Below, in pieces: positions 13,016 to 25,565 of a DNA stretch of 64,000 nt (position 1 is the first letter of the stretch; each line of letters opens with the position of its first letter). Made by a program: the position numbers and the translations under genes. Below the pieces are notes generated by a model. That model was not told the DNA's origin. It made no database searches and was given only the letters and a program-made list of their open reading frames with translations. The DNA is from Corylus avellana (lineage: Eukaryota > Streptophyta > Magnoliopsida > Fagales > Betulaceae), in assembly GCF_901000735.1 (NCBI RefSeq), contig NC_081547.1:1674001-1738000 (forward strand), read 5' to 3'.

Positions 13016-16000
13016 TCATGTTGTTTTACGTCTAGACCTCAATCTTCCAGCAATACTGTCTAGGCTTGGTTCAGCAGCAGAAGCAGGCTTCTTTTTAAGC
13101 TTTGGAGTTCTCTCTGATGCAACATTATCTGTACCCTGCTTGTCTATTTCTTTAGAATGCATTTCCTTCTCTTTCTCTACATTGTTTTCTGATGAAATAT
13201 TCTCTACAGCCTCTGAAATTTTCTCATTCACCCCTGGTGACCTCTCATCAATGTGGCTGTTGCCTTCTCTACACCTCTGCCTTAACCTCCCAGCAATACT
13301 ATCTCGGCTTTGGTAAATGGGAAGTGCACGATTGTTAACCTTTAGGTGACTTTCCATCACATTACTGGTATGACCATGTTCTTGATCCATAGAATGGAGT
13401 TCCGTCTCCTTTTCACCTTTGAACTGGTCATTTGTCTTGTCTTCAGAATGCGGCTTTGATAACCCATGGAGGTCATCAACCTCATGGTCAATCTCTGGAG
13501 GATTCAAATTTCCAGACTGCGCTCCTCTATCTGAAAAGGGTAATGACCTCCTTGCGGAAGTTTGATTGTTAGAACCTGGATTTGGGCTACTTTGCATTTT
13601 GTTCTCTTTTTCACTCTTGAACTCATCCTCACTTTTGACATCAGCTTGAGGCTTTAATGATTGAAGGTGAATACTGTCAACCTCAAGAGATCCTTTGGGC
13701 TGTGCTTCAATATCCGAGAATGGCAGTGATCTCTTTGCAGAAACTTGGTTGGTAGCATCTGCATTTTCATCTAAATTTGTCTGTAAGCGTCGAGTTTGAA
13801 TGAGATAGTGCGCAACCGATTTGAAGCCCAATTGTGATATCTAGAGTAAGAGTATGGCCAAAATTGAGCTTAGTTTCAAATCAAATTTTAGAGAGAGAAA
13901 GAGAGAGAGATGGTTGAAAGAATAACCTTTCTATAAAGGGTACCAGTGGGAGGCCATCCTTTTCCTTGCCGGCACAAACTGCAGTTGCAGATTCCACGAC
14001 AGACAGGACAAATCCAATTAGGGTTCTGTAAGGCTTCAACTACGTGCTCCCCATATCTGCAGAAAGATAAGACAAACCCCCCCGCCCCCCAAAAAAAAGG
14101 AGAAAGAAAAAGAGGAGAGTCAGATTTTACAATTTTACAATTTACAATATGGAGCTCAAGTGAGCTCATGTGGAACCATATACACAAAAACTAAGAAGCA
14201 GATAACCATCTGAATTATGATAATTTTGGTAACGGGATGGGATAGGTTTGGAGTACGAAGACTAAAATAACCTCCAATGTAGTTTTCATCATATTTCTTG
14301 GTGATTGTTTAACATGGAAATAATAAAAGGTAGAAGTTAAGAGTCTCCTCTGGGATGATGTGCTGTCATAGCTCTCCAATCAACCTATGTGTGTGTGACA
14401 ACAAAAAACCTAGTTGTGCTTATGTAGGATGTAGTTGGATTTGGGGTTGACAATGAATCTGTAAGCAAATGCTTAGAGCCTGTTTGAAATTGTGCTAGGG
14501 AGCTTAAAAAGTACTTTTAGTATCTAAAAAGCTGTGTCTAACAAAAAGCTGATTTGTTTGGTAAAAAACTCCAAAAGTACCCTAAAATGGGCCAAAATGC
14601 ACTTTCGAGAAAAAGCTTAAAAATGAAATTTTTTCTGAAGTAGAAGTACGAATAAGTGGAAGGTGCCATAGTGAGATTGTGCCAAGTATTATGCAATCAT
14701 TGCGTATTAGGCTCTTATAAATATCATAACATATTCACCAAAAAAATAAAAGAAAATCATAACATCAAATCGATGGTACATTTAGGGCATATAACACTGT
14801 TGAACAGAGTATGAGGTCTATACCTCATATACAAACAATCTCCACAAAACTGTCCTTGGACCATGTTACATGTGCTACAGTGAGTCCGATGTCCAAGAGT
14901 CTTCTGCCTGTATAACAACATTTCATCTTATGAATAAGCGAAACTGCATTAATTATTTCAGGCCGAGGGTCCATATAAAACAAGAACATTAAATGCAGGA
15001 GGAAATCTTACAACTAAATAGGGGGGGGTGGGGGGGGGGGGGAATTAGGAAATGGATATCTAAATAAAAATAAAAGCTTAGAAAAGGCATTTTATTTATG
15101 TTTGTTTCATTTTTAGCCGATAGCATTGAAACAAGGGCTAGCATGGTACTTCTGGTTAAGCAGAGGGAATCTAAGAAATCTATACCACCGAAAATCTACC
15201 TTTTAATGTTGTCGTATCCCTAAAAAGGAACTTCAATCAAGAAGCAAAATTAATCCACCAGCTTTGAAGCATATATTTGATAACCATAAAACAAGAAGTA
15301 ACTTTTGTTTTGCATTAAATATAGTATTTTCGTATGTAAATTTAGAAGGTACAAAGGACGGAAAAAGAGAACTCTTTGGTAGTCACCAATAGCACCCTGC
15401 TAAACGGGCAATGACGCTTCAGCCACGACAAATCTGTCCAAAGAACAAAATACTACCACATTGACCACCCTAGCTGCACCATTCCACAATGGTCACACCA
15501 CCCATTACTTCAGCCACTGCCACCATTGTCAACTTGACATCAGTATTACCACATCACTAAATTGCACCAGCATCCTCATGGTCCACCTCCCAACAAAACC
15601 ACAACTGGAAGCCAGACCAGGAACTCAAATTCATATTGTAGGAAAGCCACATTTTAGAAAAAGCAAACAAAGAAGACTTTCCTTAATCCCCCCAACCCCA
15701 CCCCACCTCCAGAATAAATAAATAATAAAAAGTAGATATGAGCTTTCTTTAAAACCTTTAATGTCATAAGGACATTATTAACAGACATATAACTGTTGGG
15801 AATTTTGGTTTGTGAAATTAGAGTGACCACCTTAGGGTATTTTTACGTAACAAACCTTTAATCCCACAAGGATATTACTAACAGACATATAACTGTTAGA
15901 ACTTTTGGTTTGTGAGATTTGAGACTTAATATGAAGGGACACTACCTTAATCCAAGAGTTTACGTTAGACTTGTGAGTCTTCTGCTAGATCAAACCACCA

Positions 16001-17496
16001 GCTAGCCTCCCCCATGGATGGGAGCTTCTCTAAACAATCTAAATGCCATACATTACCACCAAACCCAATACTTACCATTAGAGTTTAACTATGGTTGAAG
16101 CAACAATTGGAGTCACCTACCTCCATAATTGGAGCAATCCACATAGCATAGTTGCATTGATATTTGTCTTGTCAAATCATCACCTCCGATACCATTTGTT
16201 GGGTTTTTGGATTTGTGGGAGTTAAGACTTAAGTGTTAACACTTTGGGGAGCGCCTCTATTTGAGACCTTGGTATGACAAATTAGAATACTACCTTAACT
16301 CAAAAGTTTAAGGCCAGTAAGTTAGGGTCCAACAATACTATGTCAAAAAGCCACTCTTGTTATTACAATACATTATGGGACTTGACTACTTAGCTAATTA
16401 TGCCACTCACACATGAGTATTCCAACTGTAACTGGGAAAAAAAAATCATATTTCATTTAAACATGGACTTTGAAATAATCTTCACATATTATTGAACAAA
16501 AGGGATAAGTTTTGAATTCAGAGGTTACAATGAAGTCAATGTATACGAGTATACTACCTTAAATGTAATCTATTCTTCATCATAAATGGTCTTCCGTTTC
16601 CATAAACTCCCTTTCTTACATCCTCACTCCTACTTTTTATTTTTTCTCTAAAAGGATAATTTTAAGGCATTCAAAACGTGTCCCAACTTTGGTATTGTCC
16701 AGTTAACTAATATCATTTTGGTGGGCTAAGGTTTTTCCCCTCATAATTTTCAGATACCTAAAAACCAAGCCAAGTTTGTAATCCAAAAAGGAGGGCCAGT
16801 CATACAACAGCGGAGAAAACCATTCAGACCTGCATTGGTGGCAAGTCTTTCCTCTAACTGGGTCATAAATTCTCCTTCCATCCTTCCCATAACCATCCAC
16901 AAATAGTGTCCAGCTCTTCTCAGTGTTGCCCAACAGCTTCTCGTGCTCTTCTGTGTAAAACTCTGGCTTCGAACCCTCTTCCAGCAAAATACCCTCACCT
17001 TTCAAAGACTTACCCTTCTTCACCATATCCACTTCCACATAGCTAACCGGCGTCGCATTCTGCAACCTAAACCCACAATTAAAAAGCAAAAATCATAATA
17101 ATATGACCAATCAAAATTCCCATTTTGTCAGAAAATTAAAACAGATTAAATAAATAACTGCAACGATTGAAGAGACAGTAACATGAAGAGGGTACGATAA
17201 AGTTACCGGGAAGAACGGCGAGCCGGTCCAGACGGCGGGGTCCGAGAGGGCCGCAGAGCGGTATTCCGAGTCCTGGCGGTGCGCTTGGTGGAGATGACGG
17301 AGTTTACCTTGAGAGAGAGGTCGAAAATGCCGAGTTTCATCATTCTCTCTCGGTTTTCTTTGATCCTTTCCTCTCTGGACTGCTCGTACAGCGAGACCTC
17401 CTGGGTCTCGGTGGTCTGGGCTTGGTCATTGTGAGTTTGATGGGTATGGTTCGCAGGGGATTCCAGGGTTTGAGCTCTCTCTCTCAGGGTTGGCAT
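13016..17496 (-). CDS. CDCA7-like protein with zf-4CXXC_R1 cysteine-rich domain
   Basis: Five exons on the minus strand, 17496-17207, 17066-16830, 14907-14824, 14056-13927 and 13840-13016, join in one frame of 521 residues with a stop at 13016. The cysteine-rich domain spans residues ~172-242 across exons 2-4: KTCHQCRQKTLGHRTHCS, FCGDCLYMRYGE, WICPVCRGICNCSLCR and GKGWPPTG, all diagnostic of the CDCA7/R1 family. In animals and in Arabidopsis (CDCA7-alpha, At4g37110 as I recall) these nuclear proteins recruit HELLS/DDM1-type remodellers and affect DNA methylation, so the same role is inferred here. The C-terminal 270 residues are acidic/basic and low in complexity, with two copies of an A(K/R)RSLPFSD block and two of DSIAGRLRxR, the second at the extreme C-terminus. 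The donor after exon 2 (AG|GTCTGA) is weak but is needed for the frame. Confidence 0.9.
15752..16334 (-). mobile_element. Degenerate TRIM-like LTR element in CDCA7-like intron 2
   Basis: A segment at 16197-16334 starts TGTTGGG and ends CCAACA, as LTRs do. Immediately before it on the plus strand lies CTCCGATACCAT, a degraded complement of the initiator-tRNA-Met primer binding site (TGGTATCAGAG type), which implies minus orientation. A related LTR-like copy begins at about 15894 (TGTTAGAACTTTTGG, then ACTACCTTAA ... AGTTTA shared with the 3' copy). A further partial copy lies at 15752-15850, sharing AACAGACATATAACTGTT. The internal part is only about 210 bp with no ORF. The outer boundaries and the target duplication are uncertain. 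Confidence 0.42.
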
Positions 17497-18732
17497 TGTG
17501 AATGAAGAACTCTCTCGCGGTGGTTTGAATCTCCAACGGTCGAGTTTGGAGCCCTACGAAGGGGTTCTGAAATATGGGAGGGAGTAAAAGTAAAGTTGGG
17601 AATTTGGGATGGAGATGAATTTAATCAATTCTTTTTTATTAATATAATTGTTCAAAAAATATTATTTATTTGGGTTGGGGGTTAGTGGTGTCACTAGGGA
17701 GTGGGTTTTTTTTTTTTTTTTTTTCTCAGTAACCAAACATAGGAACTAAAGAAAGAGATGAGTCAGATGAGTGATGCTTGAAATTACCACTCTTGATTAA
17801 AGTTACTCCTCTAGGCTAAAGTTCCAAGTTCTATTGATTAGGTAATTTCATGTACATCAAAGTCATGATCTTGGAAAGATGAGAAAGTTTTATAAGAACG
17901 AATAATTCTCATAATTATTAATATTGGATTTAAGTTCTATAATTAGGACCATGTGTAGAATATTTTACTATACCATCCAATTATATTAAAAATTAAAAAT
18001 TAAAAAATTTCTAAGCTCCATTAATTTAGACAAAGTTTCCTCCAAATAAAAACATGATTCAGCCTATGTTAATTTAATAGATTAAATTAGAATTTTTTTT
18101 TTCCAATTCAGTTAAAAAAAAATTTGTCCATATGTGTTGGGCTGATTCAAGTATGGGCTCTCCCTACCATAAAGCCCATGAAAAACGGACCAAGCATAAG
18201 TGTAATATTCCTATATTCGTGTTCTTCAATTGATGGAGATTTTCAATTAAAATTGGGTTATTGAAATTTTGTATTAAATAGATTGGTGCTCCAACTCAAC
18301 TACAACCCACCTAAGTACTCCTACAACATTCTTTAATGTTAATGTGGGCTTAACACGGCAACATGTTTTAAGTTGGTACACTCTCTTTGACCCTCATCTG
18401 ATGTGGGGCTTTTTGCTTATGGCAGACGCAAAATCTACCAATTTTCGTAGCACGTTCAGAAAATCCCGCCATTGTTGATGAACTACCCCATGAAAGGTTT
18501 TACGATCAACTTGCCGACCTTTTCCACTACAAAAGGGGGTCAAACCAAATGCCACTTAACTATATTATACACAAGTTTACAAGTTTCTCCCATGGATTCT
18601 CTTTGCTTCTCCTGTGAACAAGAAGGTGTGTACTTATATGCCTACCTCAAGGCTAATGGCTTAGAATTGGTGCCTCTGTTTTAGTCCTCTGTTTCATCAA
18701 TTTGAGGGAGACTATAGGAGGCCGTGGCCGCC
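17497..18732. other. Divergent intergenic region between CDCA7-like and GDSL genes
   Basis: The two genes are transcribed away from each other across about 1.2 kb. The stretch has a poly-T run near 17707-17724 and AT-rich DNA. A 70-codon frame at 18472-18684 has no recognisable family and lies just upstream of the GDSL start. No clear TATA box could be assigned. Confidence 0.4.
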
Positions 18733-21109
18733 ATGAAATCATGCACTGTGGCCTTGGTTGCTTTCTTGCTCGTGATCTGTTTGAGCTGTTTTGGGAAGGC
18801 TGCTAATCAAAAGGGGATTGGAGCTTCTTTTATCTTTGGTGATTCTCTGGTTGATGCCGGGAACAATAATTACCTTCCAACGTTGTCCAAGGCAAATATA
18901 TCACCTAATGGAATCGATTTTAAAGCTTCTGGAGGAAAGCCTACAGGCCGGTATACCAATGGGAGAACCATTGGTGATATTGTAGGTAAAGCATTGGCTC
19001 TTTCTTTATGTGACTTTCCATGTAAGTTTTGTGGGGGTGGGTTAACTAGAAGGCATTAATTGGCAAACCCTTTCTTTCACATTCTTTGTATTTATTGCTC
19101 AGAAAAAGGAAAAATAATAATAATAAATAAATAAATTATCTGGTATATTTATTATCTGGTGTGAATTATTTTTCAGGAGAAGAATTGGGAACAGCAAACT
19201 ATGCTGTCCCATTTTTGGACCCGAATTCCACTGGGAAAGCGATGTTATCTGGTGTGAATTATGCATCAGGAGGAGGAGGAATTATGAATGCGACTGGAAG
19301 AATATTTGTTAGCACTTAGGACTCAACCCTTCTGCAGAAATTTCAATTCGCTTTCATTTTCATCAATATTGTTTCCCATTTGGCTTGGAAAAGATGCGTC
19401 CACATGCTCAAGATTTATGCATTTTTGCAGGTTAATCGGCTTGGAATGGACATTCAAATTGATTATTTTAACATCACTAGAAAACAGTTTGACGATTTGT
19501 TGGGTCGATCAGAGGCCAGAGATTACATAATGAAGCAATCAATCTTTTCAATCACAATTGGAGCAAACGATTTTCTAAACAACTATCTACTTCCAGTCCT
19601 CTCCATTGGAGCAAGAATTTCTGAAAGCCCAGATGGTTTCGTCAATGACATGATCGAGCATCTAAGGGGCCAACTTACTGTGCGTAAATTAGACCATCTT
19701 TAATGCTAAATTGGGTGTTACTGTTAATTAATCCGGTGTCTTAAACATTATTAATTGCATGCATGTTTGATGGCAGAGGCTTTACCGGCTAGATGCCCGG
19801 AAGTTCGTCATCGGGAACGTTGGGCCGATAGGCTGCATACCTTATCAAAAGACAATAAATCAGTTAACGGAAGACGAGTGTGTGGACTTACCTAACAAGC
19901 TAGCTGTTCGATACAATGCCCGGTTGAAGGATTTGCTCACTGAACTCAACGACAACCTCCCTGGAGCCACCTTTGTTCTTGCAAACGTCTATGATCTGGT
20001 CTTGGAGCTCATCACCAATTATAAACAACACGGTAAAGTTTATGGCACATAGTATTTGTACAATGAGTTATTTATGGTTTGTAACACATTGAGGTCCTTA
20101 GCTAAAGGTAGTCTATGTAAAAGGGTCTGGGATTGGAATTAGGATTCCTTGGAATTCTTGCCCACTTCTGAAAATTTTGGGCCAGGAACGAAAGAGGAGA
20201 GTGCAGGATCGAGGTGTCTAGACATATTTCTGAATAGCTTGAGGCACAAGGCTCACCTTCTCGGGCAGGCCTAAGGTGCCCAAAGAAGAGTGAATGGTTA
20301 ATTGTCGCCCCCTTGCCTAGCAAGGAAAACAATTTATTTTTTTAGGGTACACGAATAAACAGAAAAATAAGTACTTATACTTATTCCTAATCTTAGAATG
20401 CATGAGATTGAGATCCCTTAGAATTCTCCTAAAATTTGAAATTTTCAAATTCATAAATCTCAATCGTTCATCTCATCTAAGGGTCTAAAATAAGTCATAT
20501 TTCAGAATTTAGTGAGAAAGTTACTAAGTGACAGAAATTTCATAAGATAGTTTCCTCGTTAAATTATAAAACATTACTTATTTTAGACACTTAGATGAGA
20601 TGGACGGCTGAGATTTATAAATTTGAGAATCTCAAATTAAAAAGTAGTTTTAGGGGATCTCAATCTGAATACATGTAAGAATTCAGGTCCCTATGCAGCC
20701 CAGGGTGCAAAGCCCACCTTTTCGGACACGTCATGTCCAATATTATTTTCTTATTCTCTACTCGAATTCCAAAGAATCGGTATCCTTAGACTTGGATAGC
20801 TACCTTAATTTGAATGAACATGGTGGAATTGAAGTTTTATGCACAAGTCACAGCTACTAATTAAGAATATGAACATTTTTTGCAGGATTTACAACCGCAA
20901 GCAAAGCATGTTGTGGAAATGGAGGCCAGTTTGCGGGGATAATACCGTGCGGGCCTACATCTAGTATGTGCTCGGACCGCAACAAGCATGTGTTTTGGGA
21001 TCCCTATCATCCGAGCGAGGCTGCCAACCTTATAATTGCCAAGCAATTGATCAATGGAGACACAACGGTCATCTCTCCTATGAATCTCAAACAACTTCGA
21101 GATCACTGA
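18733..21109 (+). CDS. GDSL esterase/lipase, secreted
   Basis: Five exons, 18733-18985, 19177-19307, 19431-19679, 19777-20032 and 20886-21109, join to 370 residues, the usual length and five-exon layout of plant GDSL lipases. The start chosen is the ATG at 18733. It begins a hydrophobic signal peptide (MKSCTVALVAFLLVICLSC) ending near the Ala/Gly before FIFGDS, so secretion to the apoplast is likely. SGNH signatures are complete: block I FIFGDSLVDAGNN with the catalytic Ser, block II NYASGGGGI with Gly, block III GANDFLNNY with Asn, and block V WDPYHPSEAAN with the Asp-His pair. The family hydrolyses acyl esters, including cutin-type and acetyl esters, but the substrate here cannot be read from sequence. 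Intron 4 is the longest (853 bp). The gene appears intact. Confidence 0.93.
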
Positions 21110-23166
21110 TTTTCATTTTCATGACACTTCTTGTCTACCAGTTTGCACTATCTCCTTTGAACATTACCCAATATCTTGTTTGAAGTATTGCTCCTTAATA
21201 AAGTATATGTTTCTTAGATTTTTCATTTAAAAGGATTTTGCTTTCTCTTTTGTTCTTTGGATTTGTTGTTGGTTTCTTTCGTTCTTGCAACTTACATTTC
21301 ATATTGCTTGCAAGCTTAAATTAATGAAAAAAGTGGAAGGGATATATATATAGTAGTTAAAAGTATAACTACGTGCCATTAATGTGCATGCTTGTTGGAT
21401 AGATTCGATTTAGTTGAGGGTGGTTGATCCAACTAATTATAAGACAAACAATCACCCCTTGTCATCTTGACTCTCTCCACGAATATAGCTCATGGGGTTT
21501 TGGATGATTCTATTTTATAAGGGAACAAGAGATATTATAATGAAGAAAAATGTTGACTTACAATCTTCTTAATTAGTTAAATGAAATATAAACTCTGAAA
21601 TTTAACTATACATGTGTAAAATGAGATCAAGGAAGACTTCAAAATGCTTCTAAGTAAGAGAGGAAAAAAAAAAACCGCATACTAGGCAGTCTAGGCCAAA
21701 GACTATCAAAACCCGACCACAAGTATTTTCTATGCCACATTATTCTGACACATCAAACATTATTTTAGCATCCCAACCAACCAAAATAACATTTAGCGAA
21801 TGGAACGAAAATGGTCCAGATCTCAGGGAATAATGCTCTGTTTATAGGAACTACAAACCATATGGGAGAATCATGCTCCAGCAGAAAATGCCATAAAGAA
21901 ATAGAGGGAGAGAGAGTTTTCAAAGGCAAAACTGTAGAAGAGAAGAAAGAAGAAAATTGTCAGTGATTATGGGCGACCAAATAAGCAGGGGAGACTGAAG
22001 AGCGGATAGCGATGGTGTTTGGGGTTCAGAAGTTTTGAAGAGATGACAGCGACGTATGAGGGTCTGCCAGGGACATGTAGATGGCTAATGAGCCTAAGCG
22101 TGCCACAGGAGGATCGATCCCTCCTACCCCCACTTTCACCTTACCGACAACTACCGATCCTTCACTGACAATGTCTCTGTTCCAAGACCCCACCTAATTG
22201 ATAATTTTTTTTTTTTTTTTTCTTTTCCATATCACCGTCACCTATAATTTTTTATTTTATTTTATTGAACTATAAAATTTTTAGTTTCTTTAATTATTTC
22301 TTAAATATAAAATTATTATATTAATATTTTTCAAATAGGATACTATTTAGTTCAAAAAATAATAATTAGAATTCTAAAAACTCTATGATTAAATTATCTT
22401 AAAAATATAAAATATTTTAATCCAATTTTCTCACCCAATACATAAATATCTAAAAACTTCCACAGTAGGGGGTCCATTTGTTTTTGACCGGCAAACTGAA
22501 GTTTTGTTTGATAACAATCTCTCTTTTGTTGTATTTTATTTTTGAAATAAAAATATCAATAAACAATTAAAAATATAAAATGTAATTGAGTGTCTCTTGG
22601 CCAAAATTCATAAACTCTCTTTTCACTTATCAAACTGTGAAAACTCTACTCAAATTTCATGAAACAAATTTTTAGATGTGACCCTCCGTACCAATACATT
22701 CTTATAAGATAAAAACCCTTCTCTAAAAAAAAAAAAAAAACACAATTACTTTTTCTTTTTTGAAAAGAAAGTGTTGCGATGGCGGCAGCCACTATGTGGT
22801 GGCCATTAGGCAGTTCCGGTGCGCCGCTAACATGGTGCGTCACTTTTTAATTAATCATTATTATATAAAAATGTTTTAATTTTTACAAAACAATTTTTAC
22901 AAAACCCTTCCAAAATTTATGAGCTAGATTATATGGTCTTTAAACAAATTTGTCGAAGATGCCGATAAGAATACTCAAATAGTACAATTAATTTTTGAAT
23001 GTTGCTATAACTAATATAACTTTTACACTACATCAACAAAATAAAATAATTACAGTTGATAACAACGTTTGGTTTATAGTATTTCCTGCTTGAATTAGCG
23101 TGGTCTAATACTAGCTCCATTTGGTTCAACATAAAAGGTTTTCTAAAAATCATTTTTCTTATTTTT

Positions 23167-23191
23167 CACTATTTGGTCAAACCAAATAGTG
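23167..23191. repeat. Perfect palindrome, 11-bp arms
   Basis: CACTATTTGGT is followed by a 3-base spacer and its exact reverse complement ACCAAATAGTG. Flanking ATTTGGTTCAAC and GGTTGAAC segments suggest it is the middle of a decayed inverted-repeat element. Confidence 0.55.
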
Positions 23192-23352
23192 TGGTTGAAC
23201 GGAAAACATTTTTTAGTTTACCAAGAAACTTTATTTATGTTTTGTAAAATTGTTTTTTCTTTAATCCTAAAACATTTTTCGATTTTAACATTCTCATTAT
23301 AGCATGCATTATCTATTATAGTTCATTACTTGTCATTGTTGGTGGTTGTTGG

Positions 23353-23699
23353 TAGGGATGAGCAAATTACCAATTAACCGACTTTCGACCGACACCGACC
23401 GTTACCGACTAAATGGCGGACAATAGACGGCATGATTTTTTTTATTTCGAATTTTTCGGTTCGGTAGGCGGAAGATGTTTTTTAACCGAACCGACTTTAC
23501 CGACAAATTTGCCATTTTTCCACATACCGACTTAACTGACACCGACTTTACCGACCGCATTTGGTTCGAAATGCGAAATAAAATAAAATTTGACGGAATA
23601 AGTTGGTGAAATAACCGACTTTACCGACATTGTCGGTTCGAAAGGCGAAAATAAAAATTTTCTACCGAAACCGACATTACCGACCGACGCTCAGCCCTA
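23353..23699. mobile_element. hAT-type MITE with 8-bp TSD and ACCGAC repeats
   Basis: The element begins TAGGGATGAGC and ends GCTCAGCCCTA, an inverted repeat with one mismatch over 11 bases. It is flanked on both sides by the identical 8-bp direct repeat GTTGTTGG (23345-23352 and 23700-23707). Eight-base duplications and (C/T)AGGG termini are hallmarks of the hAT superfamily. The 347-bp interior has no ORF but carries about 14 CCGAC cores on the plus strand, most as ACCGAC and often as TTTACCGAC. It is non-autonomous. Confidence 0.85.
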
Positions 23700-25350
23700 G
23701 TTGTTGGAGTTCGTCGGCCTCCACCTCCCTTGCCAAATGTTGTCATAATCCGATGCCAATAAAAGGTTGCCAAAATGCACGATCGATATTCGTTGAAAGT
23801 CGTTGTTTATTTTTAGCTGTTAGAGGTTACTGGCCGATGTTCGCAGTTAGTCAAATGAGTCAAACACCAAATATTATTTTCAACTAAAACTAATTTTTCT
23901 GAAAAAATAAATTATTAGAAAATATTTTTTGAAGGAAACATTTAAGTGGAAAAAATATATTTTTTTTAAGGAAACATTATAGTGGAACAAACTGAAGGTT
24001 ATTTATGAAGTCGATTTAAAGGGTTACCAGAGTGAGAATATTGATGAGGTTGGTGCGGGGCAATACAAGGCAACAACTTTGTTTGGTAATGGCTACAGTG
24101 GAGCGTGAAATCCGGTGAGAGATAGAAGTACGGAGGACGAATCTGATGCGGACATGACGCGCCCGAAATCAGAGGCGAGACCCAATAATTGCTCCCCACG
24201 CTGCCCGACATTCATGATTCTGTCGGTCCTGTCCCACCCACCTTCCCACTCCATCAATCCCTCTCAATCCCCTTCTACTTCTTTGACGAGATCACCCGCC
24301 CTAGCTCCTTCAATTTTGGCTCGGACCCATGTCTTAGCCACGTTCCAAATCATGGATATCATAGAATATAGGATAATGTACTAGTCTCCATGATTGGTCC
24401 TCTTCAAATCTTTATGTTAGGAACTAGGAAGGATCACCATTACAATTGGGTATTTTTATAATCCAATTCCATTAAAAAAATGAAGTTTATAATATTCTTC
24501 AATTGCCACAAAGAAACATACATCATAGGAAAAACAGCGACCAAGACATTAATGGGTAGCTCTACAATTCCATTTCTTGTTCTGTGTCAGCACATTTTCT
24601 TCAAGGAAGTTGAATTTTGTGGCCTAGAGGAAAATTGCGTGCCAGCCTATAACTTTAGCATGTGCCACTCGCCTTCTACGGTTCTACCCTATATAAACAT
24701 CAAATCACCAGTCACAATATTTCAAATGACACAAAAATTCTAAAAATCCTAAAACTTTACTTACTCAATTTAAGATGCTGGCCTACCTATTCAGCACAAA
24801 TAGGAATTTCAAGCCGGATAAGTGTAAGCCAAATTCACCAAAGGTAAATGAAAGAAAACCAAAAAAAAAAAAAAAAGGGACATGGTAAAGCTAACAAGTA
24901 GCAAAGTACCTCCTATGTAGAGTAGGACATGGCTGTTCTATGTTATACATCAAGTAAAAAGCTAAAAACAAACGGAAACCAAACAGAGCTCTATCCCTAT
25001 TTCTCTTTCTCTCTCTCTTCTTAAATAGTGTTCTGGTGAGCAGAGAAGTCAATAATACGTCTGAGTAAGTATCTCACAGGTTATGGATTTATTTGTGATA
25101 GGAAGGGGGTTTGTAATTGTGTCCAGTGGGTTGGAGAACCTTACACGACGAATACCTTTTTTTACCAAACAAAAAAGAATGAAAAATAATAATAATAATA
25201 ATAATGAGAAAGAGAAATCATAAAGGCTTGAACACGAGCCGCGCGCGCTCTCCTAGCTAGCTGTGTAGCCGACCCAAACGGAAGTACCCCTCATGGAGCC
25301 GACTGAAATGTCGTGCTTAACAGAACACTGTAAAAGCTGTTCACTCTGGC

Positions 25351-25428
25351 TCATATAAGCCTCAGATTGTGTCTCTGTTTGCAGCAGCACCAACAGATAT
25401 TCTCAATCTCTCTCTCTCTCTCTCTCTC
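25351..25428 (+). promoter_or_regulatory. Core promoter and leader of the Dof gene
   Basis: A TATA-like CATATAAG lies at about 25352-25359, roughly 210 bp upstream of the predicted ATG. It is followed by a CT microsatellite at about 25407-25428 that would fall in the 5' leader. Both are inferred from position only. Confidence 0.4.
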
Positions 25429-25565
25429 CATAAAACCCCCTCCACCCATTCCAACGGACTAGTGCCAAACCATCTAACCCAAGTTCCTCTTCTTTGTACT
25501 CTGATCATTCACATCCAGACCACAACTCTCAAAAACCCACAACGGACAAGAGCGAAAATCCACAA

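Larger units (their letters stand above)
21110..25350. other. Intergenic region with MITEs and AT-rich DNA
   Basis: I see no gene with recognisable domains between the GDSL and Dof genes. The stretch contains a complete hAT-type MITE (23353-23699), a perfect short palindrome (23167-23191), poly-T near 22206-22221, poly-A near 22725-22740 and an AAT run near 25185-25204. A frame around 24115-24384 is proline/serine-rich but unassigned. Confidence 0.45.

Noticed and set aside
25494..25565. Upstream extension of the Dof frame
   Set aside because: It lacks an ATG (begins at TTG), and the relative in Arabidopsis starts at the MPS(D/E) methionine.
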